Position numbers and translations under genes: made by a program
Part shown: piece after piece, positions 19,212 to 28,929 of the stretch
How the letters are laid out: each line of letters begins with the position of its first letter
Numbering within the stretch: position 1 is the first letter of the stretch
The notes under the pieces: model-generated
Databases searched by the model: none
What the model was told of the DNA's origin: nothing
What the model saw: the letters and a program-made list of their open reading frames with translations, nothing else
Origin: Streptomyces sp. DHE7-1
Lineage (GTDB): Bacteria > Actinomycetota > Actinomycetes > Streptomycetales > Streptomycetaceae
Direction: 5' to 3'
NCBI GenBank assembly: GCA_016432725.1
Contig: JACJDG010000003.1
Location: 6,106,001-6,170,000, forward strand
DNA: 64,000 nucleotides

Positions 19212-21952
19212 GTGTTCGATCCCCTCTACGACGTCGCCGTCGTCGTGCCCATTTTCAACGTGGAGAGATACCTCCAGGAGTGCCTCGACTCCCTGGCGCG
19301 GCAGACGATGTTCAGCCGCTGCCAGGTGATCCTGGTCGACAACGGCAGCGCCGACGACTCGCCCGCCATCGCCGCGGACTTCGCCGCCCGGCACCAGAAC
19401 GTGTGGGCGCTCGTGCACCCCGAGGGCAAGGCCGGCGGGGCGAGGAACGCGGGACTGGAACTGGTCAGCGCCCGCTACGTCACGTTCTGCGACTCCGACG
19501 ACGTCCTGCCCGACGACGCCCTGGAAACCATGTGGCGGACCGCGGTCAAGGAGCGTGTGCCGCTCACCATCGGGCGGATGGAGACGTTCCCCGAGGAGAC
19601 CAACTGGCCCTGGCTCCGCTACTTCGCGAAGCACGTCCAGGTGCATCCCGGCATCGAGAACATCCCCGAGATGATTCACGGTGGAAGCGCCTGCCACAAA
19701 CTCTTCGACGTCGAGTTCATCCGCGCGAACGACATCCGGTTCCGCGAAGGGGTGCACTTCGAGGACGCGTTCTTCTCCGTTCCCGCCATGCTGCTCGCCG
19801 ACCGCATCGCGATGGTGCCGAACACGGTCTACCGGTACCGCAAGCGCGCCACCGCGGACTCCACCATGGACAAGCTGTGGGAGCGCACGGAGAACTACTG
19901 GGACCACCTCCTCCTGGAGGAGTACCTGATGACGCTCCGGCCCCGCCTCTCCGGCCACCGGCAGGAGGTCCTCAACCGGTTCCTGGTGCGCAGCTACCAG
20001 GGTTTCGCCCTGCGCGCGCCGCAGGTCCTGCCCGAGGAGGAACTGCTCAGACTCTTCTACCGGGCCCGCGCCGTCTTCACCCAGGTACCGCCGGACGCGG
20101 TCCTGGCCTCCACCCACGACACCCGCCACCGGGTGCCGTTCCTCGCGATGTACATGAACCTGTACGAGCTGTTCGCGCGCCCGGAGCAGGAGATCAGCGG
20201 GCTGTACGGACGAGGCGGAGACCTCTACCTCGACATCACGGTGCCGAGCGCGCTGCTCCCGCTGACGAAGGTCTCCTCCACCAGCGTGCACGTGGAACGG
20301 ATCCAGGCGGAGCCCGAGTCCGGCGGAGTCCTCGTCGCCGGCCGGTTCGTGCTCAACGGGTTCCCGATGGGCCGGCCCATGCGCAACCCCCTGCAGCTGT
20401 GGGTGGAGAAGAGCGGTCAACTGGTGACCGCGCGGCAGGTGTGGCGCAGCGACCTGATGGCGACGCGGGACGATCTCGCCTGGGGCGGGTTCGAGGCGGT
20501 CGTGCCGGCGGACGCCCTCAAGGACGGCGAGTTCCCGCTGAAGCTGGTGTTCTGCACCTCCGGCCGTGATGTCTCGCGTCCCTGCATGACCACCACCGCG
20601 ATGCTGCGCGGCGCCCGCCCGATGAAGGTCGCGGACCGGTGGATCCTTCCGCTGTCGCAGGGCAAGGACAACACGGTCCTGGTGGTCCGGGAGGCGCTGG
20701 GCCGGGACGGCGACCGGGCCTGGGAGAAGTTCCTGGAGGGCATGGACGAGGACCAGAAGAAGCGCAAGGCGCCCTTCTGGCGCGCCCGCGCCATCCGGCG
20801 GGCCACGCTCAGGTTCTTCCGCCGCAAGGAGATCTGGCTGATCGGTGAGCGCAAGGACACCGCGCAGGACAACAGCCTGCACCTGTTCACCTATCTGCGC
20901 ACGCACGAGCGCCGCCGCAAGGCCTACTACGTCATCGACAAGAGCAGCCCGGACCGGGCCAAACTGAAGCGCCTGGGGAACGTGGTGGCGCACAGTTCCT
21001 GGAAGCACAAGCTGCTCATGCTGCACGCGTCGCTGCTCGTCAACGCCTACGACATCGACTCGTACATGCTCCCCGACGGCTGGGACCGCACCAGGTACCT
21101 CAAGCACCTCAACTGGCGCGTGGGGGCCCGGCGGGTCTTCCTCCAGCACGGCGTCACCGACGAGGACGGCAGCAAGGCCCTGCACCGCAACCGGACCGGT
21201 GTGGACCTGGTGTTCGCGACCAGTGACCGGGAGGCCCGGTACTTCTCCGAGCACATGCACTACGGAGACCGGGCCAAGGCGCTGGGCTTCCCGCGCTTCG
21301 ACGCCCTGCAGCCGGACCGCGGCCGACGGCGCGTCCTGCTGATGCCCACCTGGCGCAAGTACCTGACCATCCCCTCCTACCTCCAGCAGGACGGCGCCGG
21401 CCAGGACGCGGTCGACGAGATCTTCCGGGAGTCGACGTACCGGGAGTTCCTGGTGCAGCTGCTGGGCCACCCGAAGCTGATGGAGGCGCTGGAGCACTAC
21501 GACTACGTGCTCGACTTCCTGCCGCACTACGAGATGCGGAACATGGTCGACGGGGTCGTACCGGACCACCCCGGGTGCGGCGCCTGGACCAGACGAAGAC
21601 CAGCGTGCAGACGGCCCTGCGCCAGTGCGACCTGTTCATCACCGACTGGTCCTCGGTCCACTTCGACATGGCCTACCTCGGCACGCCGCTCGTCTACGCC
21701 CGGTTCGACCCGGACGAGTACTGGGCCAAGCACGCCCGGAAGGGCTACTTCGAGGCGGCGCACGACGGGTTCGGGCCCGTGTGCGGCAACGTCGAGGAAG
21801 TGGTGAACGAGGTGATCCGCTACCTCGGCAACGGGTGTGTGCGCGAGCGGGAGTACGACTACCGTGCGCGCGCGTTCTTCGCCTTCGACGACCGCGAGAA
21901 CTGCGCCCGCGCGACGGCCGCGATCGCGGAGCTCGCGGCGTCGGACGTGTAG
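19212..21952 (+). CDS. bifunctional GT2 glycosyltransferase / TagF-like polyol-phosphate transferase B (one frame break)
   Basis: About 913 residues after repair. Domains in order: GT2 (VAVVVPIFNVERYLQECLDS, CDSDDVLPDD near residue 94), the beta-rich linker domain, and a C-terminal TagF domain (about 480-910) with SSWKHKLLMLHASLLVN, VFLQHGVTDEDGSKALHRNR, LLMPTWRKYL and DLFITDWSSVHFDMAYLGTP. The TagF half is very close to that of the gene at 14861, a clear paralogue pair. GTG 19212 follows AGGAGT. One break near 21570 (C-run). A strong hairpin after it closes the polymer operon. Confidence 0.85.
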
Positions 21953-21980
21953 GGCCCGCCGCCTCACCGGTTGCGGTGAA

Positions 21981-22039
21981 AGAGGTGTGGGGCGACAGCG
22001 TGACCGGCCACAGCCGGTCCGCGGTCGCCCCACACCTCT
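21981..22039. terminator. bidirectional terminator between polymer cluster and fadB
   Basis: Outer arms of 16 bases (21981-21996 and 22024-22039) pair perfectly; inside, GACCGGC (22002-22008) pairs with GCCGGTC (22013-22019). The two-part hairpin stands between convergent genes and can serve both. Confidence 0.85.
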
Positions 22040-22061
22040 CAGGCTTCCCGGACGGGAGCGC

Positions 22062-24191
22062 TTACGCGGGCACGCTCGCCACGCCGGGCTCCAGGAACCG
22101 CTTCCCGTTCACCCGCTCGGAGACACCCTCGCGGTCCAGGTACGGCGTGATGCCGCCCAGGTGGAAGGGCCAGCCGGCGCCCGTGATCAGGCACAGGTCG
22201 ATGTCCTGGGCCTCGGCGACGACGCCCTCGTCGAGCATCAGCCCGATCTCCTGCGCCACCGCGTCCAGGACGCGGTCGCGGACCTGCTCCTCGGTCAGGA
22301 CGGTGTCGCCCTGCTTCAGCAGCGCGGCGACCTCCGGGTCCAGCTCCGGCTTGCCGCTGTCGTAGACGTAGAAGCCGCGCTTGCCCGCCTTGACGACGGC
22401 CGCGAGGTTCGGGGAGACCGTGAAGCGGTCCGGGAAGGCCCGGTTGAGGGTCTCCGAGACGTGCAGACCGATCGCCGGGCCGACCAGCTCCAGCAGCACC
22501 AGCGGGGACATCGGCAGACCGAGCGGCTCGATGGCCTTCTCGGCGACCTCGACCGGGGTGCCCTCGTCGATGACGTTCTGGATCTCGCCCATGAAGCGGG
22601 TCAGGATGCGGTTCACGACGAACGCCGGGGCGTCCTTGGTGAGGACCGCGGTCTTCTTCAGCTTCTTGGCGACGGCGAACGCGGTCGCGAGGGACGCGTC
22701 GTCCGTCTTCTCGCCGCGGACGATCTCCAGCAGCGGCAGGATCGCGACCGGGTTGAAGAAGTGGAAGCCGACGACCCGCTCGGGGTGCTTCAGCTTCGAC
22801 GCCATCTCCGACACCGACAGCGACGACGTGTTGGTGGCCAGGATCGCGTGCGCCGGGGCGACCGCCTCGACCTCCGCGAACACCTGCTGCTTGACGCCGA
22901 TCTCCTCGAAGACGGCCTCGATGACGAAGTCGGCGTCCGAGAAGCCCTCGGCCTTGTCCAGGACACCGGTGACCAGCGCCTTGAGGCGGTTGGCCTTGTC
23001 CTGGTTGATCCGGCCCTTGCCGAGCAGCTTGTTGATCTCGGCGTGGACGTAGCCCACACCCTTGTCGACGCGCTCCTGGTCGATGTCGGTCAGGACGACC
23101 GGCACCTCGAGGCGGCGCAGGAAGAGCAGGGCGAGCTGCGAGGCCATCAGACCTGCGCCGACGACACCGACCTTGGTGACCGGGCGGGCCAGGTTCTTGT
23201 CCGGGGCGCCGGCGGGACGCTTGCCGCGCTTCTGGACGAGGTTGAACGCGTAGATGCCGGAGCGCAGTTCGCCACCCATGATCAGGTCGGCGAGGGCCTT
23301 GTCCTCGGCGTCGTAACCCTGCTGCAGGTCGCCGTTCTTGGCGGCCTCGATGATCTCCAGGGCCCGGTAGGCGGCCGGGGCCGCGCCGTGCACCTTGCCG
23401 TCGGCGATGGACCGGCCGCGGGCGACGGCCTGGTCCCAGGCCTCGCCGCGGTCGATCGCCGGGCGCTCGACGGTGACGTCGCCCTTGAGGACGTTCGCCG
23501 TCCAGACGAGGGACTGCTCCAGGAAGTCGGCACCCTCGAAGAGGGCGTCGGCGATGCCCAGTTCGAAGACCTGCTTGCCCTTGAGCTGCTTGTTCTGGTT
23601 GAGGCTGTTCTCGATGATCACCGAGACGGCCTTCTCCGCGCCGATCAGGTTCGGCAGCAGCGCGCAGCCGCCCCAGCCGGGGACCAGGCCGAGGAAGACC
23701 TCGGGCAGGGAGAACGCCGGGATCGCCTTGGAGACGGTCCGGTAGGAGCAGTGCAGGCCGACCTCGACGCCGCCGCCCATGGCCGCGCCGTTGTAGTACG
23801 CGAAGGTCGGGACCGCGAGGCCCGCGAGGCGCTTGAAGACCTCGTGGCCGCCCTTGCCGATGGCGAGCGCGTCCTCGTGGTTCTTCAGCAGCTCGACACC
23901 CTTGAGGTCGGCGCCGACCGCGAAGATGAACGGCTTGCCGGTGATGCCGGCGCCGACGATGTCACCGGCCGCGGCCTCCGCCTCGACCTGGTCGATCGCG
24001 GTGTTGAGGTTCGCCAGCGAGGCCGGACCGAAGGTGGTCGGCTTGGTGTGGTCGAAGCCGTTGTCGAGGGTGATGAGCGCGAAGCGCCCCGCACCGAACG
24101 GCAGGTCGAGGTGGCGTACATGCGCGGACGTCACGACCTCGTCGGGGAACAGCTCGGCCGCACCCTTCAAAAGCTCAGCGGTGGTGCTCAC
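22062..24191 (-). CDS. fadB: fatty-acid oxidation complex alpha subunit: enoyl-CoA hydratase / 3-hydroxyacyl-CoA dehydrogenase
   Basis: Bifunctional beta-oxidation enzyme of 709 residues, intact in frame. The N-terminal crotonase half has NGAAMGGGVEVGLHCSYR, the oxyanion-hole region. The dehydrogenase half begins with the NAD-binding VGVVGAGLMASQLALLFLRR, followed by ATNTSSLSVSEMA, VGFHFFNPVAILPLLEIVRG and the C-terminal helical domain. It hydrates enoyl-CoA and oxidises the 3-hydroxyacyl-CoA. The GTG start at 24191 overlaps the true end of the thiolase gene (GTGA), so the two are translationally coupled, as in other FadBA pairs. Confidence 0.92.
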   Translation of the reverse strand: MSTTAELLKGAAELFPDEVVTSAHVRHLDLPFGAGRFALITLDNGFDHTKPTTFGPASLANLNTAIDQVEAEAAAGDIVGAGITGKPFIFAVGADLKGVELLKNHEDALAIGKGGHEVFKRLAGLAVPTFAYYNGAAMGGGVEVGLHCSYRTVSKAIPAFSLPEVFLGLVPGWGGCALLPNLIGAEKAVSVIIENSLNQNKQLKGKQVFELGIADALFEGADFLEQSLVWTANVLKGDVTVERPAIDRGEAWDQAVARGRSIADGKVHGAAPAAYRALEIIEAAKNGDLQQGYDAEDKALADLIMGGELRSGIYAFNLVQKRGKRPAGAPDKNLARPVTKVGVVGAGLMASQLALLFLRRLEVPVVLTDIDQERVDKGVGYVHAEINKLLGKGRINQDKANRLKALVTGVLDKAEGFSDADFVIEAVFEEIGVKQQVFAEVEAVAPAHAILATNTSSLSVSEMASKLKHPERVVGFHFFNPVAILPLLEIVRGEKTDDASLATAFAVAKKLKKTAVLTKDAPAFVVNRILTRFMGEIQNVIDEGTPVEVAEKAIEPLGLPMSPLVLLELVGPAIGLHVSETLNRAFPDRFTVSPNLAAVVKAGKRGFYVYDSGKPELDPEVAALLKQGDTVLTEEQVRDRVLDAVAQEIGLMLDEGVVAEAQDIDLCLITGAGWPFHLGGITPYLDREGVSERVNGKRFLEPGVASVPA

Positions 24192-25404
24192 TTGTCCCCT
24201 CGAAGTGCGGGTTCTCCCAGATGACGGTCGCGCCCATGCCGAAGCCGACGCACATGGTGTTCAGGCCGTAGCGGACGTGCGGCTGCTCCTCGAACTGGCG
24301 GGCCAGCTGCGTCATCAGACGGACGCCGGAGGAGGCCAGCGGGTGGCCGTAGGCGATGGCTCCGCCGTACTGGTTGACGCGCGCGTCGTCGTCGGCGATG
24401 CCGTAGTGCTCCAGGAAGGCGAGGACCTGGACGGCGAAGGCCTCGTTGATCTCGAAGAGACCGATGTCGGAGATGGACAGCCCCGCCTGGGCGAGCGCCT
24501 TCTCCGTGGCCGGGATCGGGCCGTAGCCCATGACCTCGGGCTCGACGCCCGCGAAGGCGTAGGAGACCAGGCGCATCTTGACCGGCAGGTCGTTCTCGCG
24601 GGCGAAGTCCTCGCTCGCGATGATCGACGCGGTCGCACCGTCGTTCAGACCGGCCGCGTTGCCCGCGGTGACCCGGCCGTGGACGCGGAACGGCGTCTTG
24701 AGGCCCGACAGGTTCTCCAGGGTGGTGCCCGGGCGCATCGGCTCGTCGGCCGTGACCAGGCCCCAGCCGGTCTCGCCGGCCTCGGGGTTGGTGCGGCGCA
24801 CCGAGACCGGCACCAGGTCCTGCTGGATCTTGCCGTCGGCGTACGCCTTGGCGGCCTTCTCCTGCGAGCGCACGGCGTACTCGTCGGCGCGCTGCTTGGT
24901 GATGCTGGGGTAGCGGTCGTGCAGGTTCTCGGCGGTCATGCCCATGAACAGGGCGGACTCGTCGACCAGCTTCTCGCTCACGAAGCGCGGGTTCGGGTCC
25001 ACGCCCTCGCCCATCGGGTGGCGGCCCATGTGCTCCACGCCACCGGCGATGACGGCGTCGTAGGCGCCGAACGCGATCGAACCGGCGGTGGTCGTCACGG
25101 CGGTCAGGGCGCCGGCGCACATGCGGTCGATCGAGTAGCCGGGGACGGACTGCGGCAGGCCCGCGAGGATGCCGGCCGTGCGGCCGAGGGTCAGGCCCTG
25201 GTCACCGATCTGGGTGGTCGCCGCGATGGCGACCTCGTCGATCTTCTTCGGGTCCAGACCCGGGTTGCGGCGCAGCAGCTCCCGGATCGCCTTGACGACG
25301 AGGTCGTCGGCCCTGGTCTCGTGGTAGATGCCCTTCGGGCCCGCCTTGCCGAACGGGGTGCGGACGCCGTCGACGAAGACGACGTCCCTGACGGTACGAG
25401 GCAC
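24188..25404 (-). CDS. fadA: acetyl-CoA acyltransferase (thiolase) (frame break in the last codons)
   Basis: About 405 residues. It cleaves 3-ketoacyl-CoA, the last step of beta-oxidation. The nucleophilic Cys is in DRMCAGALTAV, the general bases in NEAFAVQVLAF and YGHPLASSG, and the second Cys in NTMCVGFGMG. As written the frame runs to 24175 with an odd tail (FEGTSEHHR). With one G restored in the run at 24196-24199 it ends ENPHFEGDK with TGA at 24188-24190, the ending expected for this family, giving a 4-base overlap with fadB. GTG 25404 has a strong GGAGGAGAG site. Confidence 0.92.
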
Positions 25405-25770
25405 GATGGCTCTCCTCCAGGTGCGGGATGCTGAGCGCTTGCTTACGGGCCATGCTACTTGTGAGTAACGTGACTGCCCAGCCCTCCCCCGGCCGGAGCG
25501 GCGAACGTCACACCCGCGGGGCCGCCCGCCCCCGCGGAGCCCGGCGCCGATCCGCCGGGGCGCGCGGCCGGGCCCGCTCCCGTGTCCGCGGGTACGGAGG
25601 CCGTGACCCCTGCGAACAGGGCCCGCGCCCCGTTCGGGGTGCGGGCCCTCGGCCGCGGGACGGGGCGCGTGGGCACGGCCCCAGGATCCGGAAGCGGGGC
25701 GCGTGCACGCGCCCAGGATCTTGGCGTGATTTCGACGTCCGGGTTCCGGATCAGACGTCAGGGCTCCGGA
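25405..25770. other. 366-base gap with terminator and direct repeats
   Basis: No gene is supported here. A hairpin (25618-25649) probably ends RNase D transcription. Further right, CGGGGCGCGTG begins two imperfect direct repeats (25661-25688 and 25695-25720), both ending CCAGGATC, and TCCGGATCAG occurs twice near 25745 and 25766. Short reading frames in this stretch look like third-position GC shadows. The thiolase promoter is presumably near 25405-25500. Confidence 0.5.
25618..25649. terminator. terminator downstream of the RNase D gene
   Basis: Arms of 14 bases (25618-25631 and 25636-25649), with one G-T pair, enclose the loop GTTC. The hairpin lies between the RNase D stop and the thiolase gene, both on the minus strand. 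Confidence 0.75.
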
Positions 25771-27059
25771 TCAGGCGGCCGCGCCGGCCAGCGCCGCCAC
25801 CAGGACGGGGGTCACCTGCTCCACCTGCCAGGGCCGCGCACCGTATCCGGCCAGCGCGTCCGCCACCGTCCCGGCGTCCACCGCGGCCGGCGGCTCCCAG
25901 CACACCCGCCGCACGGTGTCGGGGGAGACCAGGTTCTCCTGCGGCATGCCGAGCTGCTCGGCCAGCGCCGACACCCCCGCCCGCGCGGCCGACAGCCGGG
26001 CCGCCGCGGCGGGGTCCTTGTCGGCCCACGCCCGCGGCGGCGGCGGTCCGGTGACCTGTTGCCCCGGCTGGGGCAGCTGCGCCTCGGGCAGCGCCTTCGC
26101 CCGGTCGACCGCCGCCTGCCACTGATCGAGCTGACGGCGTCCCACCCGATGCCCGAACCCGTTCAGCGCGGCCAGCGCGTGCACGTTGGCCGGAAGCGAG
26201 AGCGCGGCCTCCACGATGGCCGCGTCCGACAGCACCTTGCCCGGTGAGACGTCCCGCCGCTGCGCGATCCGGTCCCGCGTCTGCCACAGCTCCCGCACGA
26301 CGGCGAGCTGCCGGCGCCGCCGCACCTTGTGCATCCCGGACGTGCGGCGCCAGGGGTCCTTGCGGGGTTCGGCGGGCGGCGCCGCCGCGATCGCCCCGAA
26401 CTCCTGGAGCGCCCAGTCGAGCTTGCCCTGCCGGTCCAGCTCCTTCTCCAGGGCGTCCCGCAGGTCCACGAGGAGTTCGACGTCCAGGGCGGCGTAGCGC
26501 AGCCAGGGCTCCGGCAGCGGCCGGGTCGACCAGTCGACGGCGGAGTGGCCCTTCTCCAGGACGAAGCCGAGCACGCCCTCGACCATCGCGCCGAGACCGA
26601 CCCGGGGGAACCCGGCGAGCCGGCCGGCCAGCTCGGTGTCGAACAGCCGGGTCGGGACCATGCCTATCTCCCGCAGGCAGGGCAGGTCCTGGGTGGCCGC
26701 GTGCAGCACCCACTCGACGCCTGTCAGGGCCTCGCCCAGACCGGAGAGGTCGGGACAGGCGACGGGGTCGATGAGCGCGCTGCCCGCGCCCTCGCGGCGG
26801 AGCTGCACCAGGTAGGCGCGCTGGCCGTAGCGGTATCCGGACGCTCGCTCGGCGTCGACGGCGACGGGGCCGGAGCCGGCGGCGAAGGCGGCGATCACCT
26901 CGGCGAGCGCGGTCTCGTCGGCGATCACGGGCGGAATGCCCTCGCGGGGTTCGAGCAGCGGAGTCGGCGCCCCCAGCACAGAGGCCCCGGCCTCGTCCGG
27001 AGGGGTGCCCCGGTGATGCGCACGGAACTGTCTGCTGCGGTCTCTTGGGCGTCGGTCAC
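25771..27059 (-). CDS. rnd: ribonuclease D-like 3'-5' exonuclease with HRDC domain (frame break near the start)
   Basis: About 429 residues after repair. The DEDDy exonuclease core shows PVAVDAERASGYRYGQ (first two acidic ligands), RLFDTELAGRLAG (third) and WLRYAALDVELL (Tyr and fourth Asp). The HRDC region follows (VRELWQTRDRIAQRRDVSPGKVLSDAAI). It would trim structured RNAs such as tRNA precursors. As written the open frame begins at 27084 with an unlikely N-terminus; the better start is GTG 27059 (VTDAQETAADSSVRITG), which joins the core frame (TPPDEAGASVLG) if one base is restored in the C-run near 27010. Confidence 0.85.
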
Positions 27060-27084
27060 CTGTCAAGGGTATCCGTGTGTGCAC

Positions 27085-27120
27085 GGCGCCCGTCGACGGA
27101 ACGTTCCGTCGACGGGCGCC
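27085..27120. terminator. perfect 36-base palindrome, probable terminator of the regulator gene
   Basis: Positions 27085-27102 and 27103-27120 are exact reverse complements with no spacer. It lies 95 bases after the response-regulator stop and just upstream of the RNase D start on the minus strand. As RNA it would form a very stable hairpin. As DNA it could also be a protein-binding site, being fully symmetric and containing GTCGAC twice. Confidence 0.7.
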
Positions 27121-27214
27121 GCAGGGTCGTAAACCAGTCAGGCCGGTGAAACTTCCGGTTCATATGAGTGAACGGATGCTGCGCTCACGAGGCGTACGGA
27201 GGAGTCGGTAGGGG

Positions 27215-27876
27215 TCAGTGGATGATGCCGGTCCGCAGGGCCACGGCCACCATGCCGGCGCGGTCGCCGGTGCCGAGCTTGCGGGCGATACGGGCCAGGT
27301 GGCTCTTCACGGTCAGCGCGGACAGGCCCATCGAGACGCCGATCGCCTTGTTGGACTGGCCTTCGGCGACCAGGCGGAGCACCTCGACCTCCCGTCCGGA
27401 CAGCTCGCGGTAGCCGCCCGGGTGGCTCGGGGCACCCGGGGGCGGCGGTGCATACGGCCGGGCCCGGCGCCGAGGGGAGCGGCGCCGGGACGGGTGGGGA
27501 GGCCGATGTTGGTTCGGGTTCCGGTGACGACGTAGCCCTTGACCCCGCCCGCGAGGGCGTTGCGGACGGCGCCGATGTCGTCGGCGGCCGAGAGCGCCAG
27601 CCCGTTGGGCCAGCCCGCGGCGCGGGTCTCGGACAGCAGGGTCAGGCCGGAGCCGTCGGGCAGGTGGACGTCGGCGACGCAGATGTCGCGGGGGTTGCCG
27701 ATGCGGGGACGAGCCTCCGCGACGGACGAGGCCTCGATCACGTCGCGCACACCGAGGGCCCACAGATGGCGGGTGACGGTGGAACGGACGCGCGGGTCGG
27801 CCACGACCACCATGGCGGTCGGCTTGTTCGGGCGGTAGGCGACCAGGCTTGCGGGCTGCTCGAGGAGAACGGACAC
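27215..27876 (-). CDS. LuxR/NarL-type response regulator (one frame break)
   Basis: About 220 residues after repair. The receiver domain has VVVADPRVRST, the probable phospho-acceptor Asp in ICVADVHLPDGSG, Ser in LALSAADD and Lys in GVKGYVV; the first acidic pair is reduced to A-D. The C-terminal LuxR helix-turn-helix reads LSGREVEVLRLVAEGQSNKAIG-VSMGLSALTVKSHLARI. The two halves lie in different frames; one base is lost near 27468. No histidine kinase is next to it, so it is an orphan regulator here. GTG 27876 follows AGGAGG. Targets are unknown. Confidence 0.85.
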
Positions 27877-28155
27877 CAGGCCTCCTGGGTGGGGGACGGG
27901 GCCGGCTTGTGGGGAGGAAGCCGGGACAAACGTGCTTTCAGGGTCACAGTCGTCTTCGGCAGCAGAGGCGTGCGCCTTTAGAGAATGATCACGATCTAGT
28001 GAGTAACAATCCGTTCAATTCGGACAGGCGATCGATCATCCGAAGATCGAATCGGTTCGAGCCGATGCGATTCGAGGTCAGAAAGTGGCCGTATCGACAA
28101 AGAGAGAGTCAATAGGCCGCCCAAGAGGATGAATCCGGTACGCCCGGCGCTCAGC
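27877..28155. promoter_or_regulatory. AT-richer promoter region of the response regulator
   Basis: 279 bases without a gene. Positions about 27980-28110 are unusually AT-rich for this window and contain many overlapping GATCGA, CGATTCG and TCGAATCGGTTCGA elements that can pair or bind a protein. This probably holds the promoter of the regulator (minus strand) and the end of DUF3000 transcription. I cannot assign a particular site. Confidence 0.4.
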
Positions 28156-28833
28156 TCACCGTGACTGCGGACCCCTGCGCTGCGGCAGGGTCACCACCGA
28201 GGCGTCCCCCGGACCGGCCGGCGGAAGACCGCCGACCTGGGCCAGCAGATCGCACCACGAGGCCAGGTGCGCGGCCGTGTCCGGTGTCCCGCCGTGCCCC
28301 TCGCGCGGCGTCCAGGAGGCGCGGATCTCGATCTGGGAGGCGGCCGGGCGCGCGGACAGCCCGCCGAAGTAGTGCGAACTCGCGCGCGTGACGGTGCCGC
28401 TCGGCTCGCCGTACGTCAGGCCGCGGGCCTGGAGCGCCCCGGTCAGCCACGACCAGCAGACCTCGGGCAGCAGCGGGTCGGCCGCCATCTCCGGCTCCAG
28501 CTCGGCGCGCACCAGCGTCACCAGCCGGAAGGTTCCGTGCCAGGCCTCGTGCCCGGCCGGGTCGTGCAGCAGCACCAGCCGTCCGTCGGCCAGGTCCTCG
28601 TCGCCGTCGACCACCGCGGCCTCCAGCGCGTACGCGAAGGGCGCGAGCCGCTGCGGGGCGGGCGTCGCCTCCACCTCGATCTGCGGCCGCAGCCGCGCGG
28701 TGCGCAGCGCGTCGACCGCGGCCCGGAACGCCGGCGGCGCCGCCGTCCCTGTCCGGCCCTCCGCCTGAGCGGAGTCCTTCGTATCGTCCATTCCGTCAGC
28801 GCCGTCCGACGATCGTCCCTGAGCCGCAGCCAT
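28156..28833 (-). CDS. DUF3000 family protein
   Basis: 225 residues, no signal peptide or membrane helix. The conserved part starts AFRAAVDALRTARLRPQIEVE and includes RLAPFAYALEAAVVDGD, GRLVLLHDPAGHEAWHGTFR and WSWLTGALQARGL. This family occurs widely in actinobacteria, usually beside hemE as here. Its function is not known. The gene is divergent from hemE, with only 96 bases between them that must hold both promoters. ATG 28833 was chosen as the first in-frame ATG; the first 30 residues are low in complexity. Confidence 0.8.
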   Translation of the reverse strand: MAAAQGRSSDGADGMDDTKDSAQAEGRTGTAAPPAFRAAVDALRTARLRPQIEVEATPAPQRLAPFAYALEAAVVDGDEDLADGRLVLLHDPAGHEAWHGTFRLVTLVRAELEPEMAADPLLPEVCWSWLTGALQARGLTYGEPSGTVTRASSHYFGGLSARPAASQIEIRASWTPREGHGGTPDTAAHLASWCDLLAQVGGLPPAGPGDASVVTLPQRRGPQSR

Positions 28834-28929
28834 GCGGGGAAGAGTAAGGGGAACAGCGCCCCGGTGCAGGGAGGACACCCCTGAGGGCGGCCGCACTTCT
28901 CGCTTCGCGGCCGTGCGAGACTTGCCGAC

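Noticed and set aside
17673-21806. A single giant protein spanning the GT2 and second GT2-TagF genes
   Set aside because: The continuous frame is an accident of two lost bases and a missed stop; the repaired GT2 frame ends with TGA at 19159 and a new GTG with a ribosome binding site follows at 19212.
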